DNA from: an uncultured Porphyromonadaceae bacterium
GTDB lineage: Bacteria; Bacteroidota; Bacteroidia; Bacteroidales; Muribaculaceae
DNA length: 64,000 nucleotides
NCBI GenBank assembly: GCA_900544305.1
Contig: UQUV01000013.1
Location: forward strand, 4,484-68,483
Reading direction: 5' to 3'
Shown: one piece after another, positions 17,319 to 26,500 of the stretch
How positions within the stretch are numbered: the stretch's first letter is position 1
Layout of the letters: every line of letters begins with the position of its first letter
Made by a program: the position numbers and the translations under genes
The notes under the pieces: model-generated
Told to the model about the DNA's origin: nothing
Seen by the model: only the letters and a program-made list of their open reading frames with translations
Database searches by the model: none

Positions 17319-17505
17319 CGAAAGTTAAGATAACACTTTCAATAATGGTTAACACTACGAAAACAAATATGGAGTATTAGTTACTCATTCCGTTGTGAAA
17401 CGTGATGAAGTTAGAAATGGTTTTATGTTAGGTTTGTAAAAAGAGTTGCTTCTTGTAAGCAACAAAGAATTAAAGCCGGTCGAAGAGTCGACTGGCTTTT
17501 TTCTT
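17319..17505 (+). ncRNA. structured small RNA, copy 3 of 3
   Basis: A ~187-nt paralogue. A perfect -7 box TAACTTTG lies at 17306-17313. P1 is GAAAGT/ACTTTC (17320-17340). The GNRA hairpin is at 17391-17402, the GTTGCTT/AAGCAAC hairpin at 17445-17463, and an 11-bp terminator stem at 17472-17482 with 17489-17499, then TTCTTTTTC. Relative to the other copies one A is missing in the GGTTAACACTAC block, which would shift any reading frame there and so argues for RNA rather than peptide function. The three copies are spaced about 450 and 610 bp apart, all on the plus strand. Confidence 0.75.
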
Positions 17506-17905
17506 TTTCTTGAATTATATTTCGATTATGTGGAAATTTTAAGTTCTGTGTATTTTTATCTCGAGAATGCTGAATATTTATTTCTCTATCTTTTCTTAAA
17601 GAACTTCTGCGTTTGCGGGTGGGCGGTTGCCTCCAAATCAGAACTGGTAGAACTGAGGCGTTTTTCCGGGTTTGGTGATGATGCCGGTGATTTTTACCTT
17701 GCTTTTGGTTTGACGGGGCTGTTTTAACGGATTTTTCTGTTTTTTGTCTTGAATTTTTGTCATTACTTATAAAAAAACTGCCCTTCGTTTGTCCATTTAT
17801 ATAAAATATATTAATTTCGGGTAACAAAACCAATCACTATTATATCAACCCTTTCCTCTGTTGGGAAACATGGGAAAGTTTATGTCAGTGCTTTGCACTT
17901 GATAT
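17506..17905. other. gene-less spacer after RNA copy 3
   Basis: About 400 bases with no supportable gene. Open frames here start inside RNA copy 3 or lack any family signal. The spacers 16448-16692 and 16877-17305 between the RNA copies are likewise empty, apart from AT-rich sequence just upstream of each -7 box. Confidence 0.5.
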
Positions 17906-17938
17906 CAATTGGGGCAATATTATGTATTGCCCCAATTG
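17906..17938 (-). terminator. terminator of the flippase/acidic-protein operon
   Basis: A perfect 14-bp stem (CAATTGGGGCAATA with TATTGCCCCAATTG) around loop TTATG, 13 bases beyond the minus-strand stop at 17951. Confidence 0.75.
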
Positions 17939-17950
17939 CATGTTTATACG

Positions 17951-18508
17951 TTATTTCTTTTTTCTTGAATTCGGTTTGGGTTTTATGCACTCGGCCTTAT
18001 AGGCAATGACATCGGTCTTTCCTCTCCAAAATGCGCTGTTGTTATACCGCTTGTAGCACAGTACGACCAGGCTGTCGTTTTTCATTGATGTGAACAACTT
18101 TTTAGCCGTGTCGACATCGCGTGTGGAGAAGTTGAACACGAGTATCGTGCTGTCGTTTATTTCCTGTGGGTAGTCAAGCACCATAACTGCCTCGTAGGAG
18201 TCGAATGTGCTGTTTGCCTGTTCTATTTTAAGCACATATCCGCGTACGCAGCCCTCTTTCACGATTTCCTTGAAGAATGCATCGTAAACGAAAACTCCAG
18301 CCAGCACAACTGCTGCTGTAATCAGCACGGTGAGCAGAGTCCGACCGCGCTTCTTTTTTGATGTAGGTCGGATGTAGATGTCGCTGTCGTCATCGTTGTC
18401 TGTCGGGTCATCGCCTTTGGAATTTGGATCTTCTTTCGGTTGTGTTGGACCCGTTTCGGTTGGCTTCGATTCGTCTTCCTCGAAGCTGTCATTTAGTATA
18501 ATTGCCAT
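17951..18508 (-). CDS. membrane-anchored protein with acidic N-terminus, unknown function
   Basis: A 185-residue protein. The N-terminal ~50 residues are acidic and disordered (many D, E, P, S), then a basic patch (KKKRGR) leads into one transmembrane helix at ~57-78 (LLTVLITAAVVLAGVFVYDAFF). A soluble domain of ~105 residues (ending EKPKPNSRKKK-like, very basic) would face the periplasm. I recognise no family. It is the second gene of an operon with the flippase-like protein (16-nt gap), so a role at the envelope is likely but unproved. Confidence 0.6.
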   Translation of the reverse strand: MAIILNDSFEEDESKPTETGPTQPKEDPNSKGDDPTDNDDDSDIYIRPTSKKKRGRTLLTVLITAAVVLAGVFVYDAFFKEIVKEGCVRGYVLKIEQANSTFDSYEAVMVLDYPQEINDSTILVFNFSTRDVDTAKKLFTSMKNDSLVVLCYKRYNNSAFWRGKTDVIAYKAECIKPKPNSRKKK

Positions 18509-18524
18509 TTCCCCTGTTGTTTTG

Positions 18525-19550
18525 TTATTTGTTTATCCGTTTTTTCTCAAATGTAATAAAGATGAAAGCATAGATGCCTAAGGCAATGAGCAATAGCGTC
18601 TGTGCGCCCCATACGAGCATGGCGAATGCAGAAGCCTGCGAGTCGGGGTTCTCGACTGAGAACTGGCCGACACCGTAGAGGGAAAGTCCGAAAATGATGG
18701 CGATGTGCCATGCGCCCAGTCCGCCGTTTGTCGGGATGCCCATGCTGATACTGCTGAGCACGAAGCAAACCAATGCCGCTACGATGCTCAGGTCGCTGGT
18801 AAAGTCGAATGCAAAGAAGCAGACGTAAAGTTGGATAAAATAGCAGCCCCAGATGAGCACTGTGTAAAGCAGGAACATCCATTTTCCTTCCATCTGGGTG
18901 ATTCCGTAAAATCCTTGCCAGATGTTGGAAACCATTCCTTTTATTTTCATTATTATCTTATTGGATTTGCCGAAGCGGAAAATCAGCACAATCGCAACGA
19001 TGGCACCAATCAGCGTAGCCCATACTATGGGGGATGTGACAATGTTCCAAAGGCTTTCCTTTACCTGCGGGAAAGTGGTGAAAAATTTGTCAAAAGCCGG
19101 TCCGGCAAGAAGCAGGGCAATGAATGTCAGCACCAACACCGTCACAGAATCGGATAGGCGGTCGGCAACCATCGAGCCCACCACTTTGGTGAACGATGCC
19201 TTTTCGCGTTGTGCGATATAGCCGCAACGCCACACTTCGCCCAGACGCGGGAAAATCAGGTTGACGGCATACGTTCCGAAAATGGAAGCAACCAGTGCAT
19301 TTGCCGGAGCATTGATGCCAAGCGCGCGCAGTTGCAGCTGCCAGCGGTAGCCGCGGAAAATGTGGCTGAACGTGCTGATAACCATCATCAACACAATCCA
19401 AAAATAGTTGACATTGTAACGGAGGATATTCTTCACCTCGTTCACGTCCATATTGTTGTATAGCCAGTAGAACAAACCTACCCCTATAACCAATGGAATG
19501 CCTATTCTAAAGACATTTCCAATCTGTTTTTTAATGTTGAATTTTTCCAA
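18525..19550 (-). CDS. YbhN/UPF0104-type flippase-like membrane protein
   Basis: About 341 residues with ~8 transmembrane segments, matching the lysylphosphatidylglycerol synthase TM region/UPF0104 family. It has FRGYRWQLQLRALG after the second helix, GEVWRCGYIAQREK in the middle and IPTNGGLGAWH near the C-terminus. Family members without the soluble synthase domain are thought to move lipid-linked molecules; the substrate is unknown. No ATG opens the gene. I chose the TTG at 19550 because a TTG at 19577 lies too close to the minus-strand -7 box (19575-19582). Family N-termini also fit MEKFNIKKQ. REP-like repeats begin right at this promoter. Confidence 0.78.
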   Translation of the reverse strand: MEKFNIKKQIGNVFRIGIPLVIGVGLFYWLYNNMDVNEVKNILRYNVNYFWIVLMMVISTFSHIFRGYRWQLQLRALGINAPANALVASIFGTYAVNLIFPRLGEVWRCGYIAQREKASFTKVVGSMVADRLSDSVTVLVLTFIALLLAGPAFDKFFTTFPQVKESLWNIVTSPIVWATLIGAIVAIVLIFRFGKSNKIIMKIKGMVSNIWQGFYGITQMEGKWMFLLYTVLIWGCYFIQLYVCFFAFDFTSDLSIVAALVCFVLSSISMGIPTNGGLGAWHIAIIFGLSLYGVGQFSVENPDSQASAFAMLVWGAQTLLLIALGIYAFIFITFEKKRINK

Positions 19551-19574
19551 AATATTAATTATCTTTGCGAATTG

Positions 19575-19582
19575 CAAAGATA
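19575..19582 (-). promoter_or_regulatory. -7 box of the flippase-like gene
   Basis: CAAAGATA on the plus strand reads TATCTTTG on the minus strand. It forms the gene-proximal edge of the first REP-like unit. Confidence 0.55.
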
Positions 19583-19800
19583 GTGCAAGTTGAGGGAAAA
19601 GGAAAGGGCTTGCCCGATTTTCTTTTCCGAAACGCAGCCTATGTTATCAAAAGATAGTGCAAGTTGAGGGAAAAGGAAAGGGCTTGCCCGATTTTCTTTT
19701 CCGAAACGCAGCCTATGTTATCAAAAGATAGTGCAAGTTGAGAGAAAAGGAAAGAGCTTGTCCAATTTTTCTTCGTTCGGCTGCGCGCTGTCGGCCAAAA
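19579..19800. repeat. REP-like palindromic array, locus 1 (2 full + 1 diverged unit)
   Basis: A 74-bp unit repeats with starts at 19579, 19653 and 19727. The first two units are nearly identical; the third diverges after GAGAGAAAAGGAAAG. Each unit opens with GATAGTGCAAGTTGAG and carries an internal palindrome (GGAAAAGGAAAGGGC with GCCCGATTTTCTTTTCC). It then has CCGAAACGCAGCCTATGTTAT before the next unit. The same unit plan recurs at 30610 and, inverted, at 54678. Confidence 0.85.
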
Positions 19801-19950
19801 AAGTGGCGGCACTCTAACAAAGTCCGGAATGTCGGCCACATAAATTGTGCTTTCTCTCCAAGCGACAAGCCTGGAGCGGGCACGCAACTAATGTGTGTGA
19901 AATTTAAAGGAATTTATTCCTTCTTGTCTTTTTAAAACAAGGACACTGTA

Positions 19951-20721
19951 ATGCAGAAAGTAAAACCAAAAAAGTTCTTAGGTCAGCATTTTCTAACGGA
20001 CTTGTCAGTTGCAGAGCGTATTGCCGATACGCTGAAGGATTATGTTGGTACGCCGGTCCTGGAAGTTGGGCCGGGAATGGGTGTACTTACACAGTATTTG
20101 ATAGCAAAGGGCCACGACCTGAAAGTGGTGGAGCTCGACCGGGAGTCGGTGGACTATCTTCATGCCAATTTCCCCGAATTGGAGGGGGAAGTGATTGGTG
20201 AGGACTTCTTGCAGCTCGACCTTGCTTCTATGTATGACGGACAATTTTGTATTATTGGTAACTATCCCTACAATATCTCGTCGCAGATTTTTTTCAAGGT
20301 GCTTGACTATCGCGACCAGGTAGTGTGCTGTAGCGGTATGCTTCAGAAAGAAGTGGCGGAGCGTATTGCAGCAGGTCCGGGATCCAAGACCTACGGTATT
20401 CTGTCGGTGCTTTTGCAGGCATGGTACGACATTGAATATCTGTTTACCGTTTCCGAACACGTGTTCAATCCGCCTCCAAAGGTCAAGTCGGGAGTTATCC
20501 GCCTGGTTCGTAACAATGTGCGCGAATTGGGATGCGATGAATCCATGTTCAAGACCATCGTCAAACTGTCTTTCGGACAACGCCGCAAGACGCTTCGCAA
20601 TTCCTTGCGCTCGTTTGCCAAGAATCCGGAAGTGCTTACCGACGAAATTTTCAACAAGCGCCCCGAACAGCTTTCGGTGGCAGAATTTATCCGTTTGACC
20701 AACCTGTTGAAAGGAGAGTAG
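19951..20721 (+). CDS. rsmA: 16S rRNA dimethyladenosine transferase
   Basis: A 256-residue RsmA/KsgA. It dimethylates two adjacent adenines in the helix 45 loop of 16S rRNA (A1518/A1519 in E. coli numbering) using SAM, a late step in 30S maturation. Motifs seen: FLGQHFLTD at residues 8-16, SAM-binding EVGPGMGVLT near 40, catalytic NYPYNIS near 105-111, and C-terminal FGQRRKTLRNSL. The start matches the family. The gene is followed after 3 nt by mgtE, an arrangement I recall as common in Bacteroidales. Confidence 0.96.
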   Translation: MQKVKPKKFLGQHFLTDLSVAERIADTLKDYVGTPVLEVGPGMGVLTQYLIAKGHDLKVVELDRESVDYLHANFPELEGEVIGEDFLQLDLASMYDGQFCIIGNYPYNISSQIFFKVLDYRDQVVCCSGMLQKEVAERIAAGPGSKTYGILSVLLQAWYDIEYLFTVSEHVFNPPPKVKSGVIRLVRNNVRELGCDESMFKTIVKLSFGQRRKTLRNSLRSFAKNPEVLTDEIFNKRPEQLSVAEFIRLTNLLKGE

Positions 20722-20724
20722 GTT

Positions 20725-22074
20725 ATGAAAGAGTTTACAGAAGACTTTCTCAAAGAGATTGAGGAACTGATATCGCAGGCCGACGGCAAGAAGGTGCGCG
20801 AACTGCTCAACGACTTCCACCCGGCCGACATTGCGGAACTTATACAGCATCTGGATTATCCGGAGGCTGAATTTATCGTGTCGCTGCTCGACGGCGATAT
20901 GGCTGCCGACACGTTGATGGAGTTGGACGAAGATGTCCGGCACCAATTGCTCGAAAACATTCCGAACAAGGATATCGCCAAGCACTTCGTCGAACACTTG
21001 GATACCGACGATGCCGTTGACTTGCTTCAGGAACTTGACAAGGAGGACCAGGAAGAGGTGCTCTCCCATGTGGACGACGTGGAACAGGCTGGGTCGATTA
21101 TCGACTTGATGAAGTATGACGACGACACTGCCGGTAGTATCATGGGCACCGAAATGATTGTTGTTAATGAAAACTGGAGCATGCCCGAGTGCGTGAAGCG
21201 CATGCGCGAGCAGGCTGAAGATATGGACGAGATTTTCAATGTCTATGTCGTGGACGACGACAACAAGCTCCGAGGCATTCTTCCGTTGAAAAAACTGATT
21301 ACCCATCCGTCGGTTTCCAAAATCAAGCATGTGATGACTACCGACCCCTTCTATGTAAAGGCCGACGACCCGATTGACGAGGTGGTGCTTGATTTTGAAA
21401 AATATAATCTGGCCGTTATGCCGGTCATTGATTCCATTGGACGCCTTGTCGGCCGTATTACCTTCGACGACGTCATGGATGAAGCCCGCGAACAGACCGA
21501 ACGCGACTACCAGTTGGCATCCGGTCTCTCCGGTGACGTTGAAACCAGCGACAAACTTCTCGACCAGACCAAGGCACGCCTGCCGTGGCTGCTCATCGGT
21601 ATGATTGGTGGTTTGTCAAACTCTTTGATTTTGGGCAACTTCGAGTCGAATCTGGCCATGAATCCCGCCATGGCACTGTTCATTCCGCTTATCGGCGGTA
21701 CGGGCGGAAATGTCGGCATTCAGTCGTCGGCCATTGTGGTGCAGGGTCTTGCCAACGGTTCGCTGGAACTGCGCAATTCCGCCAAGCAGATTTTCAAGGA
21801 AATGGGCGTGGCGCTCATCAACGCCTGCATCATTTCGCTGCTCGTGTTTGCCTACAACTTTTTCTTCTTTCATCCCAGCATACAGACAACGATTTCCGTG
21901 TCGGTGTCGCTCTTTGCGGTGGTGATGTTTGCCGCCATTTTCGGCACATTCGTACCGCTGACGCTGGAGAAGCTGAAAGTTGACCCTGCCATTGCCACCG
22001 GTCCGTTCATCACCATTACGAACGACATTATCGGCATGATGATTTACATGGGCGTGTGCACGGCATTGATGTAA
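20725..22074 (+). CDS. mgtE: MgtE family magnesium transporter
   Basis: A 449-residue magnesium channel. It has an acidic N-domain (residues ~1-130, with FHPADIAELIQHLD), two CBS domains (~135-255, including VVDDDNKLRGILPLKKLI and VIDSIGRLVGRITFDDVMDE), a plug helix and five transmembrane helices (~290-449). PLIGGTGGNVGIQSS lies in the membrane part, at the expected Mg2+ site. The N and CBS domains close the channel when cytosolic Mg2+ is high. It is cotranscribed with rsmA. Confidence 0.94.
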   Translation: MKEFTEDFLKEIEELISQADGKKVRELLNDFHPADIAELIQHLDYPEAEFIVSLLDGDMAADTLMELDEDVRHQLLENIPNKDIAKHFVEHLDTDDAVDLLQELDKEDQEEVLSHVDDVEQAGSIIDLMKYDDDTAGSIMGTEMIVVNENWSMPECVKRMREQAEDMDEIFNVYVVDDDNKLRGILPLKKLITHPSVSKIKHVMTTDPFYVKADDPIDEVVLDFEKYNLAVMPVIDSIGRLVGRITFDDVMDEAREQTERDYQLASGLSGDVETSDKLLDQTKARLPWLLIGMIGGLSNSLILGNFESNLAMNPAMALFIPLIGGTGGNVGIQSSAIVVQGLANGSLELRNSAKQIFKEMGVALINACIISLLVFAYNFFFFHPSIQTTISVSVSLFAVVMFAAIFGTFVPLTLEKLKVDPAIATGPFITITNDIIGMMIYMGVCTALM

Positions 22075-22128
22075 CATTTAAACAGAGAAAATAATTCAAA
22101 CTACGTTTAACTCATATTTTAATAGAAA

Positions 22129-23325
22129 ATGGCAAAAGTCTTAATTATTGGGGCTGGCGGTGTAGGTACCGTAGTGGCGCACAAATGTGCCCAAAATCCC
22201 GATGTGTTCAACGAGATTGTACTCGCTTCGCGCACAAAGAGCAAATGCGACGATATTGCAAAAGCCATCGGCAAGGACAATATCGTGACCGACTCTGTTG
22301 ATGCCGACAGCGTGCCTCAATTGGTTGAGCTGTTCAAGAAACACCAACCTGACATCGTCATCAACGTGGCGCTTCCTTATCAGGATTTGACAATTATGGA
22401 CGCTTGTCTGGAATGTGGTGTAAACTATCTTGACACGGCCAATTATGAGCCGCTTGATGAAGCCAAATATCAGTATAGCTGGCAGTGGGCGTATAAGGAC
22501 CGCTTCGAAAAGGCCGGTTTGACGGCAATTCTCGGCTGCGGTTTCGACCCGGGCGTTTCGGGCGTATATACCGCTTATGCCGCCAAACATTATTTCTCGG
22601 AAATGGAGCATCTCGACATTGTAGACTGCAATGCGGGTAACCACGGCAAGGCTTTCGCCACCAACTTCAATCCGGAAATCAATATCCGTGAGATTACACA
22701 ACGCGGAAAATACTATGAAAACGGCGAATGGAAGGAAACTGACCCGCTGTCGGTTCACAAGCCGCTTACGTATCCGAACATCGGTCCGCGCGAATCCTAT
22801 CTGATGTATCACGAAGAGCTGGAAAGCCTGGTGAAGAACTACCCGACACTGAAACGCGCACGTTTCTGGATGACTTTCGGACAGGAATACCTCACACACC
22901 TGCGCGTGATTCAGGACATCGGCATGGCAAGCATCAAGCCGATTGTCTACAACGGCATGGAAATCGTGCCTATCCAGTTCCTGAAGGCCGTGTTGCCTAA
23001 TCCGAAGGAGTTGGGAGCCAACTATACCGGCGAAACATCCATCGGCTGCCGCATCAGCGGTAAGGGTAAGGACGGAAAACCGATGACCTACTACGTCTAC
23101 AACAACTGTTCGCACCATGCCGCATACGAAGAAACCGGCATGCAGGCCGTAAGCTACACGACAGGTGTTCCGGCCATGATTGGTGCGATGATGTTCCTCA
23201 AAGGTCTTTGGAAACGTCCGGGCGTATGGAATGTGGAAGAGTTCGATCCGGATCCATTCATGGAACAGCTCAACATCCACGGTCTGCCCTGGCACGAAAT
23301 CATCAACGGCGACTTGGAAGTATAG
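22129..23325 (+). CDS. carboxynorspermidine synthase-like saccharopine dehydrogenase family protein
   Basis: A 398-residue protein of the saccharopine dehydrogenase fold. It has the N-terminal NAD(P) motif IGAGGVGTVVAHK (residues 6-18), LPYQDLTIMDACLECGVNYLDTANYE, GCGFDPGVSGVYTAYA near 139-154 and a C-terminal WHEIINGDLEV. These features match carboxynorspermidine dehydrogenase (CASDH), which reductively condenses aspartate-semialdehyde with a diamine to make carboxy(nor)spermidine in the alternative polyamine route. The decarboxylase partner nspC is not in the window. The start has a good fit to family N-termini. A terminator follows at 23361. Confidence 0.85.
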   Translation: MAKVLIIGAGGVGTVVAHKCAQNPDVFNEIVLASRTKSKCDDIAKAIGKDNIVTDSVDADSVPQLVELFKKHQPDIVINVALPYQDLTIMDACLECGVNYLDTANYEPLDEAKYQYSWQWAYKDRFEKAGLTAILGCGFDPGVSGVYTAYAAKHYFSEMEHLDIVDCNAGNHGKAFATNFNPEINIREITQRGKYYENGEWKETDPLSVHKPLTYPNIGPRESYLMYHEELESLVKNYPTLKRARFWMTFGQEYLTHLRVIQDIGMASIKPIVYNGMEIVPIQFLKAVLPNPKELGANYTGETSIGCRISGKGKDGKPMTYYVYNNCSHHAAYEETGMQAVSYTTGVPAMIGAMMFLKGLWKRPGVWNVEEFDPDPFMEQLNIHGLPWHEIINGDLEV

Positions 23326-23360
23326 TTGTTAAGATATTAAGATTTTGTAACATTATTGGT

Positions 23361-23395
23361 GAGCAGGAACAAAATATGTTTCTGCTCTCTTTTGT
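23361..23395 (+). terminator. terminator after the carboxynorspermidine synthase gene
   Basis: GAGCAGGAAC (23361-23370) pairs with GTTTCTGCTC (23378-23387) over 10 bp with one G-U, followed by TCTTTTGTTTT. Confidence 0.8.
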
Positions 23396-23532
23396 TTTGT
23401 ATTGTCGATTAGATAGTTAATTCCTGAATTGGTTTGGCGGTTTTTAGTGAATTTTGATTGTTAAAAATTTGTTATCAAATTGTAATAAAAGAAACAGACC
23501 TTTGTGCCCGAAAAAATACTAACTGATTTTTT

Positions 23533-26500
23533 ATGGGTAAAAAAGAAAACAATCAATTCAATCTCAGCCGTAAGCTGGTGCTTTCTGCAACTGTGGTTTC
23601 ATTGTTGTGCGGAGCAGGAACAGCGACAGCCAATGCAGCGGCTGAACCGCAATTGAAGGAATCTGCAATTTCTTTATTGACAGTTAAAGGAATTGTCACT
23701 GATGAGAATGGTAACCCTATCATCGGTGCAAATGTAGTGGAACAGGGCGATAATGCCCATGGAGTGGTTACTGACATTGACGGTAAATTCGTGCTGAAAA
23801 TGTCGAAGGATTCAAAAGTTCAGGTTTCCTATTTGGGTTACAAGACTCAATTGTTGGCTCCGTCTGCTGAAATGACGGTGGTGATGGTTGAGGACAATGC
23901 TCTCGACGAAGTTGTTGTAGTCGGTTATGGTGTTCAGAAGAAAGTGAATCTGACCGGTGCCGTTGCTGTTGTCGATGTTGACAAGGCGTTGGAGGCAAAA
24001 CCGGTAATGGACTTGTCAAAATCATTGCAGGGCGTTGTTCCGGGCTTGACTATTACAAATACAAACGGTAATATCAACGGACAGCCGTCTATGCAAATCC
24101 GCGGTATGGGTACGTTGACCGGTGACGGCGGCACTCCATTGTTTGTGGTCGACGGAGTTCAGATGAACGACGTTTCTTTGCTGAATCCTCAAGATATTGC
24201 CTCTATTTCGGTGTTGAAAGATGCGGCTTCTTCATCAATATATGGTTCGCGTGCGGCTTTCGGTGTAATTTTGATTACAACCAAATCCGGTAAAAAGAAC
24301 GAAAAAGCGACTATCAACTATGCCAACAATTTTTCATGGGACCAACCGACGATTCTTCCCGATTATCCGGATGTGCCGACTCAGTTGATTGCCATGAACG
24401 ATGCCGCTGTCCGTATCGGTGCAGCTACCAACTTGTTCGGTATGGATTTTAATGAAATGCTTCCTTATGCCATTGCCTGGAAAGAGCAGAACGGCGGCAA
24501 AAAAGCCGGCTATCGCGAAATGCGTCCGTATGTGAGCATGGATAATGTCGGTGACTATTATGTCAATCCCGACGGTTCCGGTGCAATGTATTATGCCGAC
24601 TGGGATGTTGTTGACATCATGTTCCGCGACTGGACTCCTTCGCAAAGCCATAATGTGAACATCCAGGGCTCTACCGACAAGACTTCCTATTATCTTTCTT
24701 TCGGTTTTGACAAGAAAGAAGGTGTAATGACGTTTAATCCTGATGAGGTTAAGCGTTATACGGTGAACGCTAATGTGACAAGCGATGTGACAGACTGGTT
24801 GCAGGTGGGTACAAGAACGGCTTATTCAAACCGTACATATACGACTCCGAACACACAGCGCAGCACATATCTTTATATGTGGCGTTGGGGTAGCTTCTTC
24901 GGTCCTTACGGAACGGTGAACGGAACAGACTTCCGTAACGATATTGCCTATCGTAAACAGGCCGGTGACAGCGAAACTGAATCTTCTTTATTCCGCATTA
25001 CAGGTTTTGCGAAAGCGGATTTGTACGACGGACTGACATTGAATGCCGACTATACGTACGAAGTGAACAATGTGCTTGTCGACAATGTGGGGCTGCCGGT
25101 AGAAAGCTATGACAGTTGGGGCGGCAATATCGCAAATCCTTCTACGGTGGCTTCTTCTTCATGGCTGTATCAGGAAAGCGACAAGAATACGAAATATACC
25201 TTCAATGCTTATGCCAACTATCTGTTTGACATTAATGACGAACACAACTTCAACATTATGGCAGGTGCTACTGCCGAAGGTGGAACAACAGTCTGGCATG
25301 CGGCACAGCAATATGACTTGCTAAACCCGAACCAGCCGGAGTTTGACCTTGCGACAGGTACGCAGACAGTTTATGGCGGTCACTCTCATTGGGCTACTGC
25401 CGGATATTTCGGCCGTATTAACTACGATTGGAAAGGTTTGTGGCTGTTGGAAATGAACGGCCGTTTTGACGGTTCTTCCCGCTTCCCAGCTCACAGCCGT
25501 TGGGGATTCTTCCCTTCCGGTTCAGTAGGTTACCGTTTCTCTGAAGAAAACTATTTCGAACCATTGCGCAGCGTTGTCAGCAACGGTAAGCTGCGTGCTT
25601 CTTTCGGTGCAATCGGTAATGAAGCCATCGGTAGTCAGAACCTGTTTATTTCAACAATCGGCAGCACTACCGTCGACTGGATTGACCCGGAAACCGGCAA
25701 CAAGATGTCAGGTTTCGGCATTCCGTCACTGGTTTCCAAAACATTGACATGGGAACGTGTGGAAACGCTTGATTTGGGTATTGACCTTGGTTTCTTCAAC
25801 AATACATTGTCCTTGGGATTCGATTGGTATCAACGCTATACGAAAGACATGCTGGCTCCGGGCGAGGTGAAGCCGGGCATGCTGGGTGTGTCGGCTCCGA
25901 AAACGAATGCAGGTTCTTTGAGAACTCGCGGTTGGGAATTGTCGGTTGACTACCGCAACCGCTTCGGCGAAGTTGACGTTTACGGAAACTTCAATATCGG
26001 CGACTATGAAACATACGTAATGCAGTGGAAGAACGATACAGGTATCCTTTCTTCCTATTATTCAGGCCAACGTATTGGTGACATCTGGGGTTTTGAAACA
26101 GACCGTCTGTTCAAGAAGGAAGACTTTACATACGATAGCGAAGGCAATGTCACAGGTTATGCTCCTAATGTGGCCAGCCAGGAGAAATTGCAGAGCGGCA
26201 ATTTTGTGTTCGGCCCCGGTGATATCAAATTTAAGGATTTGGACGGCAACGGCGTTATTGATGGTGGTAAGAGCACAGCAACCGATCATGGCGACTTGAC
26301 AGTTATAGGTAACCGTACTCCGCGCTACCAGTATAGCTTCCGTTTGGGTGCTGCATGGAAAGGTTTTGACATCGATATGTACTTCCAGGGTGTTGGAAAA
26401 TGGCAGCAGTGGACCACTTCGGCATTCGTCATTCCGTTTGCCCGTGGTGTGGACGGTATCTATGCAAACATGACAGACTACTATACTCCGGAAAACGAAA

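Noticed and set aside
16287..17380. Tiny open frames in the three RNA copies (for example MVKHYKYMEY and MLGL)
   Set aside because: Nucleotides are conserved better than the frames: copy 3 lacks one base in the block and the peptides end differently. The pattern fits RNA structure, not peptide coding, although translation of MLGL cannot be excluded.
16253..17505. 6S RNA as the identity of the three RNA genes
   Set aside because: 6S RNA folds into one long closed rod with paired ends; these have separate 5' and 3' hairpins and unpaired conserved blocks.
17446..17727. 93-codon open frame starting inside RNA copy 3
   Set aside because: It overlaps the GTTGC hairpin and terminator of the RNA gene and has no recognisable domain.
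19579..19800. The tandem repeats as a CRISPR array
   Set aside because: Units are 74 bp with palindromic centres and no unique spacers; no cas genes are nearby.
20005..21330. 441-codon minus-strand open frame across rsmA and mgtE
   Set aside because: Both plus-strand genes carry full catalytic or channel motifs; the minus frame is a low-complexity His/Phe-rich shadow.
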